NCBI GenBank assembly: GCA_963663495.1
Contig: OY760427.1
Coordinates: 2,232,001 to 2,296,000 of the forward strand
Source of the DNA: G963663495 sp963663495
GTDB lineage: Bacteria; Bacteroidota; Rhodothermia; Rhodothermales; Bin80
Reading direction: 5' to 3'
Length of the DNA stretch: 64,000 nt
Shown: piece after piece, positions 27,980 to 36,631 of the stretch
Numbering within the stretch: position 1 is the first letter of the stretch
How the letters are laid out: every line of letters begins with the position of its first letter
Notes under the pieces: model-generated
Told to the model about the DNA's origin: nothing
Databases searched by the model: none
The model's input: the letters and a program-made list of their open reading frames with translations, nothing else
Made by a program: the position numbers and the translations under genes

Positions 27980-28897
27980 TTGATTCTCCTTTAGCTGAAT
28001 CTCAGCTAGGCGTGGAACCACGTTTACGGCCAAATCGAAGTATCCTGTACGCCTTTCTACACCGATGCACGCCAAGTCCATAGCCTCAGCAGCGGCTACG
28101 GTTGAACCGGACCCCATGAAGGGATCGGCTATCGTCCCTTTGCCAAGGGGCAGGGCAGCATAGACCAGTTTCCTGAGAAGAGATTGAGGTTTTAGGCTAG
28201 GATGGTCAGCTATATCCCGTTCTCGACGGGGCGTTCGTTCGCTTCGTATTACGTCCTCGAAGGGCCGGCCATCCGGCTTTCTCCGTAATCCACCCGTTTG
28301 GTACACCCGTAAGCAGTCGCTTACTGTCATTCCCTTAGGGAGCGGTTTGCGGAATAGCCCCCAAGGCTCGAAGCAACCCCGTGGGAGCGAACAGACATTC
28401 GGAAATTCCGCCTCCGCATTCTTGGGCCTGTCACCCCCTCGGAGGGTCCGCACTTCTCTTATAATCATACCCCGGTATTCAAGTCCCCCATCCGCCACGG
28501 CCGCAAATACGAGTTGAGACAGGAACGTATTTGCTGCCAAGAACACATGGCCTCCAGGTCGCAAGGCGCGAAAGGCCATCCTTCCCCATTTCAGAAAGAA
28601 TTGCCGGATGGCCTTTCTCTCTACGTCGTTCAGCGCAGTAAATCGCGGAACAGGAGCACGGAGATTACCATCAAACTTGGGAGGAATCCTCCATACGCCC
28701 CCATTGCCACCGGACCGTTTTTCTAACTGACTGGTCTCGTATTCCTTTACTCCGTACGGCGGATCGGTTACGATGGCATGAAGTACGTTTTCCGGTATGC
28801 ATCCAAGCCAGTCAAAGCAATCCGCGTGAACAAGTAACGATCGCTTGAACGTGTGTGAAGGATATCCCAAAGCTAGTCCCGACAAATCCTGTGGCAT
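27959..28897 (-). CDS. DNA methyltransferase of a type II restriction-modification system
   Basis: 312 residues from the ATG at 28897 (MPQDL). Beta-class order: motif IV TDPPYG first (D45-Y48), then RPGGHVFLAAN, and the SAM-binding motif ADPFMGSGST near residue 265. DPPY indicates N6-adenine or N4-cytosine methylation. An upstream in-frame extension to 28984 is encoded by the IS605 right-end repeat and is not native. Partner of the convergent endonuclease at 27332-27979. A long specificity insert with MTVSDCLRVYQTGG and ERDIADHPSLKPQSLL sits between the motifs. Confidence 0.88.
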   Translation of the reverse strand: MPQDLSGLALGYPSHTFKRSLLVHADCFDWLGCIPENVLHAIVTDPPYGVKEYETSQLEKRSGGNGGVWRIPPKFDGNLRAPVPRFTALNDVERKAIRQFFLKWGRMAFRALRPGGHVFLAANTFLSQLVFAAVADGGLEYRGMIIREVRTLRGGDRPKNAEAEFPNVCSLPRGCFEPWGLFRKPLPKGMTVSDCLRVYQTGGLRRKPDGRPFEDVIRSERTPRRERDIADHPSLKPQSLLRKLVYAALPLGKGTIADPFMGSGSTVAAAEAMDLACIGVERRTGYFDLAVNVVPRLAEIQLKENQLALPFV

Positions 28898-28925
28898 GCC
28901 CCACCCGCGCTCAGCAGTTAAATAG

Positions 28926-29030
28926 TGGGAATTATATACGTGAGTGACCAACTGTACACAGTGAGGCACTAGTATCAATTTCACGGGTCATAGGGGTCGG
29001 TAACCCGAACGCCCCTCGCCGTGCAGAAGC
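28926..29030 (-). ncRNA. Possible TnpB guide RNA (omega/reRNA) scaffold
   Basis: Overlaps the tnpB 3' end and right end. Contains a stable stem formed by GGGGCGTTCGG and CCGACCCC, then the 62-bp right-end repeat. By analogy with known TnpB systems the guide would be the ~16-20 nt directly outside the right end, below about 28926. Placement is by analogy; the exact end was not determined. Confidence 0.35.
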
Positions 29031-30182
29031 CCCAATCCCGGAGGCCAGTATGTTTGCAGCCGCATTCAGGTCTGCATGATCCGCATGTCCACAGGACATA
29101 CACGTGAATGTGCTCTGCGTCTTACGGTTACTCGCTTCTGTGTGCCCACACACAGAACACCGCTGACTGCTATAGGCAGCGGTAACCTTTATCACCTTGC
29201 GGCACTTATAGCCCAGCATCTGATCCAGCTGGCCCCAACCTGTTCGCAGTATTCCACGGTTGAGGCCAGACTTCTGTCTGACGTTTGTGCCAAAGCTCTC
29301 CATCGTCCCCTTAGCTGAACGTGTCATCGCTTTGATCTTTAGGTCCTCCAGTATCACCGTTGAGGAGCAATTGGCAATACTGCGACTTACCTGGTGGTTC
29401 GCATTCTTGAGGACGTTAGCACGCTTGCGCTGTATGCGGGCGATTCTATGCTTCCGCCTGTTACGACGGTTGGAGCCTTTCTTCTGTCTCGCCAGTCTTC
29501 GCTGATGCCGCTTCAACTTGGCATCAAGACACTTCGTATCCGGTTGTCTGATAATGCTTGTATCGCCCTCTGTGGAGACCATAGCGATCTGCCCGCAATT
29601 ACGGTCAATGCCTACAGCACTGCCGGTATCCTCTATTACAGGTGCCTCAATCTTGTAGCAGATGACAGCATACCCTTTGCCTGCGTTCTTCTTTACCGTG
29701 GCTTTGATGGGTATACCATCAGGGTACGGGTTGCCTCCCCGCCTGCGGAGCGCCATATATCCCACTTTCGGGATATACAGCTTGCCATCCCGAACCCTTA
29801 CGTTATCCGGGATCGTGAACGAAGGCGTACTACCACGTCTGGAATGGAATCTCGGTCTTCTCTTACCTTCCCTGAAGAATGCCTTCCATGCATCCGCCTG
29901 ATATTTCAATGTGTATCTAACGACACCAAAGGAGTATTCAGGTAGCCACTCGACCGTACGGCGCAGTGCCGTGAACCGCTTCCCCAGCGAGAAGAAGCTT
30001 ACCGAGGGCGGCTTCTCTCCAGCCTCTTTCGCTTTCTTGTAGGCCTCGGTCTGCTCTGCGAGGATGGCATTCCACACAAACCTACACGCACCCGCTAATC
30101 CAGCAAGTTGCTTGGCGTTACTTCGACTTCCGGGCAACAGCCTGTATGTGATATTGCGGTATGCACTAACCGTTTCGGGCAT
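28932..30182 (-). CDS. tnpB: TnpB (RNA-guided nuclease of IS605 elements)
   Basis: 416 residues, full length. RuvC residues D193 (VGIDRNCGQ), E279 (VILEDLK) and D371 (HADLNAAANI), with a zinc ribbon of C342-x2-C345 (CSVCGH) and C361-x2-C364 (CMSCGH). N-terminal helix-turn region NITYRLLPG and FVWNAILAEQTEAY. TnpB proteins are guided by an RNA made from the 3' end of their own gene and the element's right end; here the tail beyond residue 385 overlaps a GGGGCGTTCGG..CCGACCCC hairpin (29002-29024). Catalytic residues are all present, so it could be active. Confidence 0.93.
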   Translation of the reverse strand: MPETVSAYRNITYRLLPGSRSNAKQLAGLAGACRFVWNAILAEQTEAYKKAKEAGEKPPSVSFFSLGKRFTALRRTVEWLPEYSFGVVRYTLKYQADAWKAFFREGKRRPRFHSRRGSTPSFTIPDNVRVRDGKLYIPKVGYMALRRRGGNPYPDGIPIKATVKKNAGKGYAVICYKIEAPVIEDTGSAVGIDRNCGQIAMVSTEGDTSIIRQPDTKCLDAKLKRHQRRLARQKKGSNRRNRRKHRIARIQRKRANVLKNANHQVSRSIANCSSTVILEDLKIKAMTRSAKGTMESFGTNVRQKSGLNRGILRTGWGQLDQMLGYKCRKVIKVTAAYSSQRCSVCGHTEASNRKTQSTFTCMSCGHADHADLNAAANILASGIGASARRGAFGLPTPMTREIDTSASLCTVGHSRI

Positions 30183-30205
30183 GGCACTGTGATATATAAC
30201 TCCCT

Positions 30206-30800
30206 AATATATGATAATTATATTCCATGCGTACCCACGTGTTGAGTTATTTGAAATAATTGCAGTTTTTCGTGAAAAGCGGGAACCGATTATGAACAAC
30301 TGGCGAAAGCCATCCTGTCTGCACCACCAAAGCATAAAAAGTAATTCCTGCGAAAACGCGTGGCACTCAGCCATATAACTCCCAAGGTTTACGCTGGCAA
30401 CGCCTATCTAGCCCAAGCACGTCGTTTTTTAAGAGATGCAGCGGCACCGGAGTGGAGGCACCTGTATGCAGGCAGGAATGGCTTCATGCGCCGCCCGACC
30501 ATCGCTTGGAAGCGCTCAATATCGTACAGATCTAGTTTCAGGCTGTGACGCGTTTTGCTACCCATGGCTCGCAGGACAAGCCACGCACTCAGCCCGTACC
30601 GTGGAGGTTCTTATAATGTGAGCATCGGACCGTGAGATCATTACCCTTTGATTATTTTTCAACAATCTTCTACTGCGTGAACGCCTGCGTACATTACCTT
30701 GACGTGAGTCTTCTGCAAGGCCTGGGGTTGCGTGCAGCCGCAACCCCCAACGAACGGTGCCTGCGGGTGATGTAGCCCCAATAGGATCGCAATTGGAGAG
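30206..30800. other. Intergenic upstream of the topoisomerase operon
   Basis: No gene. Contains a strong stem-loop (30724-30747). Confidence 0.4.
30724..30747 (+). promoter_or_regulatory. Stem-loop upstream of the topoisomerase operon
   Basis: Perfect 9-bp stem GGGGTTGCG / CGCAACCCC with a TGCAGC loop, about 60 bp before the start of the A subunit. No T-run follows, so it is more likely a leader structure than a terminator. Confidence 0.45.
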
Positions 30801-30807
30801 TATGCTT

Positions 30808-33138
30808 ATGCCGCATATAGAGACGGTTCCACTCCACGAAACGACTCGGACTCGGTACCTGAATTACGCCCTCTCCGTAATTACAGCACGCGCGTTACCG
30901 GATATAAGAGATGGCTTGAAGCCTGTTCAGCGGCGCATCCTGTATGCGATGTTCAAGAGCCTGCGACTCTTGCCGGACGCACGTTATCGGAAGAGTGCAA
31001 CCATCGTCGGGGACGTAATGGGTAAGTATCATCCGCATGGTGATACGGCCATTTATGACGCGATGGTGCGCATGGCCCAGGAATTTTCGCTGAGGGATCC
31101 GTTGGTAGACGGGCATGGAAATTTTGGATCCATTGATGGCGACAGTCCCGCGGCCATGCGATATACCGAGGCGCGGTTGCGTGCACTGGCTGTGGATTTG
31201 CTAGAGGAGCTGAACCAAAATACTGTGGATTTCAGGCCTAATTTTGATGGCGCATTGTTCGAACCGGTAGTGCTGCCTGCCAAGGTTCCCAATCTTCTTG
31301 TAAACGGATCTACGGGTATTGCTGTCGGGATGGCTACGAGCATCCCGCCACATAACCTGACAGAAGTGGTACATGCTGCGTGCCATCTCGTAAATGCCAA
31401 ATTGGCCCCTCAGGCTAACTGGGACAACGTGCAGCTAGAATATTTGGTGGATCGATTCATAAAGGGACCTGATTTTCCGACCGGAGGATCGGTGCTCAAC
31501 ACAAGGGAAGAGCTTCTTGAGATCTACCGTACGGGCCAGGGTCCGATCATTACTCGTGGGGAATACAAGTTGGAAGGGCAGCAAACGATTATTATCACGT
31601 CCATTCCATTTGCAGTGTCAAAGGGCACCTTGCTTGAAAAGATCGGAGATCATATTGCTCGCGACCAGGTGCCGCAGTTGACAGATGTGCGCGACGAATC
31701 GACGGATGAGATACGTATTGTTCTGGAGCTGAAGCAGGGTGCCAGTGCAGAAGCAGCGATGTGGTACCTGTTCAAGCACACCCCGTTGGAGTCTAGATTT
31801 CATTGTAACCTGACATGCCTGGTACCGACGGAGCATCCGCAGGTATGCACTCCGGAAAAGGTTGATCTACCCCGGATTCTTCGACACTTCTTGCGCTTTC
31901 GCCACAGTGTGGTTACGCGCCGACTTCGTAATGAGCTTGAGAAACTCATTAAACGCATCCATATTCTTGAGGGATTCGAGATAGTATTTGATGCCTTGGA
32001 TGAGGCTGTAAAGGTCATACGGACATCTAGAGATCGTAAGGATGCCGATCAACGTCTGAAGCATAGGTTCGGATTGAGTCACACCCAGAGCGAAGCCGTG
32101 TTGGACGCGAGGCTTTACAAGCTGGCACAGATGGAAATCTTTGCCATTCGCAACAAGTTGGACAGCTGTCGTGCCAGAGCCACTGAGATACAGGGAATCC
32201 TCGGGAGCGAACCAGCCCGATGGCGGATTGTGCAGAACGAGCTAAATGAGATGGTAGCCCAGCACGGCAGCCCTCGGCGCACAACAATCGCCGGCCCACC
32301 CGGTCGCGCAGCGGATTTCAGCAAAGCAGATTTCATCGTCAACGAGGATACCTATGTTATCGTAACGAGGGAAGGCTGGATCAAGCGTCAGAAAAGCTAT
32401 GCCGATACCAAAAGTATCAAGGTGCGTGGTGGAGACGAGGTAGGCTGGGCGCTTGGCGGTGCTACGCGAAGGTGTGTAGTACTGTACACGAACTACGGGA
32501 AGGCCTATACGGTACGGCTTGACCGGGTCCCAAGCACCTCGGGGCACGGTGTTCCGCTGCAGAAGCTGTTCAACTTTAGTGATAGAGAACAAGTAATAGG
32601 GGTTATTTCAAGTGATCCGCGCGTGTTACCGGAGCCTGTCGAGGGGCCAGACGGCAAGGACAACGATCCTCGGCATGGCTATTTTATCGCACTGACAGAA
32701 TTGGGATTTATCCTCCGGCTCTCTCTGGACAGCTACGCGGAGCCCTCTATGAAGGCCGGGCGCCGCTACATGCGTCTCAAAGAGGAGGATAAAGTTATCG
32801 CCGTATATCCCGTAGGAGGCCATGAAAACGTGTGTGTGGCGTCCCGAAGCGGAATCGCGCTGATCTTTCCTGTCGGCGAGGTGCCGATCAATAAGGGAGC
32901 AGGAAAAGGTGTGAAGGCAATAAAATTTCCGAAGGATGATCGGCTGGTCGGCGCAGCCGTTGCAGGTCATCCGCGCGAAGGCCTAAGGGTGGTGACCAAT
33001 AGAGGGCGCGCGGAGATTATCCGGACGACCAAGTTCCAGTTAGGGAAGCTGGGGGCTCGTGGCCAGATAGTCATCAGGAACGGACGACTGTCTGCACGGC
33101 AGCCAGAACCCGTCGAGGCCTCACTGAACAAAGCCTAG
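30808..33138 (+). CDS. Type IIA DNA topoisomerase, A subunit (GyrA/ParC-type)
   Basis: 776 residues from ATG 30808 (MPHIETV), chosen because GGAGAG lies 7 bases upstream; longer in-frame starts lack this. Breakage-reunion domain with catalytic Y119 (AAMRYTEARL), the quinolone-region KYHPHGDTAIYDAM (73-86), then a coiled coil and a C-terminal beta-pinwheel. I do not see a GyrA box (QRRGGKG), which favours a topoisomerase IV-like decatenase over gyrase. It acts with the B subunit six bases downstream. Gene order A then B is the reverse of the common parE-parC order. Confidence 0.92.
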   Translation: MPHIETVPLHETTRTRYLNYALSVITARALPDIRDGLKPVQRRILYAMFKSLRLLPDARYRKSATIVGDVMGKYHPHGDTAIYDAMVRMAQEFSLRDPLVDGHGNFGSIDGDSPAAMRYTEARLRALAVDLLEELNQNTVDFRPNFDGALFEPVVLPAKVPNLLVNGSTGIAVGMATSIPPHNLTEVVHAACHLVNAKLAPQANWDNVQLEYLVDRFIKGPDFPTGGSVLNTREELLEIYRTGQGPIITRGEYKLEGQQTIIITSIPFAVSKGTLLEKIGDHIARDQVPQLTDVRDESTDEIRIVLELKQGASAEAAMWYLFKHTPLESRFHCNLTCLVPTEHPQVCTPEKVDLPRILRHFLRFRHSVVTRRLRNELEKLIKRIHILEGFEIVFDALDEAVKVIRTSRDRKDADQRLKHRFGLSHTQSEAVLDARLYKLAQMEIFAIRNKLDSCRARATEIQGILGSEPARWRIVQNELNEMVAQHGSPRRTTIAGPPGRAADFSKADFIVNEDTYVIVTREGWIKRQKSYADTKSIKVRGGDEVGWALGGATRRCVVLYTNYGKAYTVRLDRVPSTSGHGVPLQKLFNFSDREQVIGVISSDPRVLPEPVEGPDGKDNDPRHGYFIALTELGFILRLSLDSYAEPSMKAGRRYMRLKEEDKVIAVYPVGGHENVCVASRSGIALIFPVGEVPINKGAGKGVKAIKFPKDDRLVGAAVAGHPREGLRVVTNRGRAEIIRTTKFQLGKLGARGQIVIRNGRLSARQPEPVEASLNKA

Positions 33139-33144
33139 CAGATT

Positions 33145-35082
33145 ATGGCTGCCAGCAGTTCTTACTCAGGTAAGGATATTCAGGTTCTAGAAGGGCTTGA
33201 GCCTGTTCGTAAGAACCCCGGCATGTACATTGGTGGATCAGGTAAACCCGGGCTCCACCACCTCCTTTGGGAGATAGTGGACAACGCAGTGGACGAGGCC
33301 TGCAATGGTTACGCATCTAAGATTGAGGTGACCTTGCACCGTGGATACTCCGCGGTTACGGTGCGCGATAACGGAAGGGGGATCCCCGTTGACTTGCATC
33401 CGGAAAAAAAGAAGCCTGCACTGGAAGTAATTCTGACCACGCTCCACTCAGGCGGCAAGTTTGATAGCTCTCAGTACGTAACGTCAGGCGGGTTGCACGG
33501 GGTGGGCGCATCCGTTGTAAATGCCTTGTCAAAACGACTTGTGGCAACTGTTAGAAGGGATGGCGACGACTACAGACAGGAATATTCTCGCGGGACCAGT
33601 CAGTCTGCGTTGCAAATGATCGCCTCTGGCGTCCGGGGCACCGGGACCACGATATTCTTTGAGCCCGACCCGGAAATTTTCGGAACCATCCGGTTTGATA
33701 GCGACCTGGTTCGCCGGCGGTTGGAAACCAAGGCGTACCTGAATCGCAGTCTCCATATTCTGTTCAAAGACGAACAGGCTGGCACCCGAGACACCTTCCA
33801 TTTTGATGGAGGCATTGCAGAGTATCTCACCAAACTGGTTCACGATTCCGGCGCTGCCGTAGTGAGTAAGCAGGTGTTCACTTTGATGCAGGAGAAGCTG
33901 AATGAGGGGGTGAGGCTCGAAGTGGCATTGCAGTGGACCGAGGCTCCGACAGAAACAGTCTTCTCTTTCGTAAATGGCATCCCTACACCGAGTGGAGGGA
34001 CCCATGTGCAGGGCTTCAAGGATGCGGTGCGGGCTGCCGTACGAGCGTACATGGATACACATGACCTTTCGCCGATTAGGTTGGATATTTCAGCCGATGA
34101 TATGCGCGAGGGACTTATCGCTATCATCAACCTGTTCATGGTAGACCCGCAGTTCCAAGGTCAGACCAAGGAGAAGCTGAACAACCCGTCGGTTCGGTCG
34201 GTGGTTAACAGCACCCTCAGGATAACTCTTGAAGACTTTCTGAACTATCATCCGACTGCAAGCAGTGCCATCGTTGCACGTGTGATTCAGTCCGCCAAAG
34301 CCCGTCAGGCTAGCAGAAAGGCCGCAAGGTCGGTGCGGCGACAAACTGCCCTCTCAAAACGACTAAACCTCCCCGGGAAGCTCGCAGATTGTTCCAGCAC
34401 CAAGCCTGACGAAGCAGAGCTATTTATTGTAGAAGGCGACTCCGCGGGAGGCTCGGCCAAGCAAGGCCGAGATCGGACATTTCAGGCAGTGCTACCACTG
34501 CGCGGGAAGGTGTTGAATACTGAGCAAGCATCTCTGCGCAAGGTGCTGAAGAATAACGAACTATCGAATGTGGTCAGCGCCTTGGGATGTGGTATTGGTA
34601 CCGCCTTGAACCTTGATAGGCTGCGTTACCATAAGGTGATTCTGTTGATGGACGCCGACTCTGACGGGCACCATATCGCAACGCTGTTGCTGACCTTTTT
34701 TTACCGCCATATGAGACCGCTGTTAGACGAAGGGTTTATCTATGTGGCCGAGCCCCCGCTGTATAGAATTGATGCAGCGAAGGAATCCCACTGGGCTCTT
34801 GATGACGTGGAACGTGACCGTATCTGCCGGCGATTGCGCCAACGCAGGGCTAACATCAAGATTGAAATACAGCGGTTCAAGGGGCTCGGCGAGATGATGC
34901 CGGCAACCCTCAAGCAGACAACGCTTGACCCTGCGAGACGCAGGCTTCTTCAAATCACAATCCCCAGAGACGAACAGTCCCTAACTGAAACCACTATCAA
35001 GGACCTAATGGGAAATGTCCCCTCCCGCCGCTACACTTTTATTATGGAGAATGCTGGCGAGGTGGAGGAGCTTGATGTTTGA
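33145..35082 (+). CDS. Type IIA DNA topoisomerase, B subunit (GyrB/ParE-type)
   Basis: 645 residues. GHKL ATPase: EIVDNAVDEACNGY (Asn for Mg), DNGRGIPVDLH, and the lid GGLHGVGASVVNALS. Transducer domain with the QTKEKLNNP Lys motif. TOPRIM: EGDSAGGSAKQGRD and MDADSDGHHI (Ser where most homologues have Val), then QRFKGLGEMMPATL. No GyrB-type insert, and the size is that of ParE/short GyrB. Co-transcribed with the A subunit; only six bases separate them. Confidence 0.93.
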   Translation: MAASSSYSGKDIQVLEGLEPVRKNPGMYIGGSGKPGLHHLLWEIVDNAVDEACNGYASKIEVTLHRGYSAVTVRDNGRGIPVDLHPEKKKPALEVILTTLHSGGKFDSSQYVTSGGLHGVGASVVNALSKRLVATVRRDGDDYRQEYSRGTSQSALQMIASGVRGTGTTIFFEPDPEIFGTIRFDSDLVRRRLETKAYLNRSLHILFKDEQAGTRDTFHFDGGIAEYLTKLVHDSGAAVVSKQVFTLMQEKLNEGVRLEVALQWTEAPTETVFSFVNGIPTPSGGTHVQGFKDAVRAAVRAYMDTHDLSPIRLDISADDMREGLIAIINLFMVDPQFQGQTKEKLNNPSVRSVVNSTLRITLEDFLNYHPTASSAIVARVIQSAKARQASRKAARSVRRQTALSKRLNLPGKLADCSSTKPDEAELFIVEGDSAGGSAKQGRDRTFQAVLPLRGKVLNTEQASLRKVLKNNELSNVVSALGCGIGTALNLDRLRYHKVILLMDADSDGHHIATLLLTFFYRHMRPLLDEGFIYVAEPPLYRIDAAKESHWALDDVERDRICRRLRQRRANIKIEIQRFKGLGEMMPATLKQTTLDPARRRLLQITIPRDEQSLTETTIKDLMGNVPSRRYTFIMENAGEVEELDV

Positions 35083-35099
35083 TTCGGGGCGCCGAATCA
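35080..35099 (+). terminator. Stem-loop at the end of the topoisomerase operon
   Basis: TGATTCGG / CCGAATCA 8-bp stem with a 4-base loop, overlapping the stop codon of the B subunit. No T-run, so a factor-independent terminator is possible but unproven. Confidence 0.4.
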
Positions 35100-35365
35100 T
35101 CAATTCAGTACCGGCAAGAATCAGTATTTCACCCGCAATCATGTCGGATAGTTCAGCGTGAACCAAGAATCCCGGAACGGTGGCGAACAGCACCTGAAGG
35201 GAGCTTTCTGATCCAGATACGCCCAATCGTAGTGTTACTTGTTAGACGTGGGTTCGCATCGTCGTACACCCCTTCAGATGTGCAAGCCCGTCGCCTCGTT
35301 GGACAGCTCCCACGCCAACTTCACAAAACAATTGAACAGACTGGTACGCGTCCCTTTTAACCCTA
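35100..35365. other. Intergenic, no recognised gene
   Basis: Short frames only; nothing recognised. Confidence 0.3.
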
Positions 35366-35740
35366 TCTTATTCATCAGGGTTTACAGTGGGTGAGGAATC
35401 GTGACTTTATGTTTTGGTGTAAGTATCCGAGCATAAGCAGTTTGTATGGGGTCATGGTTGGCTTTCCAGCGCGTAGAAGTTGATATACCCATTCATCCTA
35501 TATCACGTCCGGTGCAAGCTCCCGAATCCGGCCTTATGTTCGCATGCCAGTTCAATAAATCCGGTAGAATCGTACATTGCAAGGCCGATAGTTTAACATC
35601 GGATGCGGGAATCATACCGATAGGTCTGGTGAAATTATAAGGGTCACCTGTATTGCAAGCCGACTCGCTTCTGTGCTTAAGGACGATCGGTCCCCGGCTC
35701 GGATTACGCATAGTCTTCAGGAGTTAGTGCGGCAGTACCT
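35366..35740 (+). pseudogene. Relic of an IS1380 (second type) left end and transposase start
   Basis: About 375 bp homologous to 51338-51715: the terminal TTATTCATCAGGG hairpin, an ATGGGGTC start at 35446, then PIHPISRP, FACQFNKS, LTSDAGIIPIG, and, after a frame break, the equivalent of RLASVLKDN and LEELVRQ. Cut off at about 35740. An old, diverged insertion. Confidence 0.75.
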
Positions 35741-35828
35741 GCCGCACTAACCGTGTACCACAGTCCCTTTGCCGTTGCAGCCGCGATGAAACGCATCATG
35801 GTGCTAACCGGTACCCTCATCTTTGCAA

Positions 35829-36623
35829 ATGCATACTCCTATGACCCCTGATACTTGGACTATTGCTCACGACCTGGCGCTAACCTTGTTGGCCGTGGTA
35901 GCCCGTGAAGGCCCTGAACTACAGGACTACGAACTCGCTGCTGTTACAGATTCTTTGCAGGACTGGCCACCCGGCATGTCTCCAGACCAAGCCCAGGATG
36001 TGGTAATGGAGGTACTGAGTTACGGCGCAGATGCCTCACAGATGCACGATAAGCTTCGCAGTTCGATTGATGCCTTAAGCGAACTGCCACTGGCGCGACG
36101 CACCCACGCGCTGGAGCGAGCAATTAATATGGCTGAAGCGGACGGCACTCTTGCCGCAGCTGAGATTGAGCTGATCCGTGAGCTTGCTAGTGCTTGGGAC
36201 ATAGTAGGCAAGCTAGATGCCTTAACCGCGGGTGCAGAGGCTGCAGAGACGCAGATTGCCTCGTGGTCTCTACTCCATGACATTGGTATGTTGTACGTGG
36301 CGCTAGCCCACGGTGCGGATGGTGATCTTTCTGCTAAAGAAGCAGAAGCCATGGCCGTCCGCCTACATGCCTGGCAACCTAAGTGGCCGGTTAAAGATGT
36401 TAACCGCGTCCTTCGCGAAGTATTGCAGATCTATGGGGGAGGGGAGGTCGTAGTTCGCAAGTCCGTGGCAGCAGTCAGCCGTAAACTACCTCCAGCACTG
36501 CGAATACTCCTGCTAGAGGACCTGATGGTTATAGCGGATGCTGATGGGAAGACTACAGAGCATGAGAGAGCAATCATTTGGAATCTCTCCCGTGCTTGGG
36601 GTATTGGACGATCTGCGCAGTAA
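35829..36623 (+). CDS. Tandem TerB-domain protein
   Basis: 264 residues from ATG 35829; a TTG two codons earlier is less likely. Two all-helical TerB-like repeats: the first ends AINMAEADGTLAAAEIELI then SAWDI, the second ends LMVIADADGKTTEHERAII then RAWGI, so the acidic metal-binding ADG motif recurs with the same spacing. TerB domains bind divalent metal and are linked to envelope stress and phage-related ter systems; the precise role here is unknown. Faces moxR across the inserted element. Confidence 0.75.
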   Translation: MHTPMTPDTWTIAHDLALTLLAVVAREGPELQDYELAAVTDSLQDWPPGMSPDQAQDVVMEVLSYGADASQMHDKLRSSIDALSELPLARRTHALERAINMAEADGTLAAAEIELIRELASAWDIVGKLDALTAGAEAAETQIASWSLLHDIGMLYVALAHGADGDLSAKEAEAMAVRLHAWQPKWPVKDVNRVLREVLQIYGGGEVVVRKSVAAVSRKLPPALRILLLEDLMVIADADGKTTEHERAIIWNLSRAWGIGRSAQ

Positions 36624-36631
36624 CGATAGCT
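36624..36631. repeat. Target site duplication (left) of long-TIR element copy 3
   Basis: Octamer CGATAGCT directly before the element, repeated exactly at 39692-39699. Lies one base after the TerB stop. Confidence 0.88.

Larger units (their letters stand above)
28926..30205 (-). mobile_element. IS200/IS605-type element (tnpB only)
   Basis: One tnpB gene without tnpA. Ends judged from short imperfect inverted sequences: GGGAGTTATATATCAC before tnpB (minus strand, about 30190-30205) and its counterpart GTATATAATTCCC after it (about 28926-28940). The right-end repeat also occurs alone at 25913-25975. Confidence 0.65.

Noticed and set aside
28898..28984. N-terminal extension of the DNA methyltransferase
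   Set aside because: Encoded by the IS605 right-end repeat, which gives the same peptide upstream of the unrelated lipase relic.
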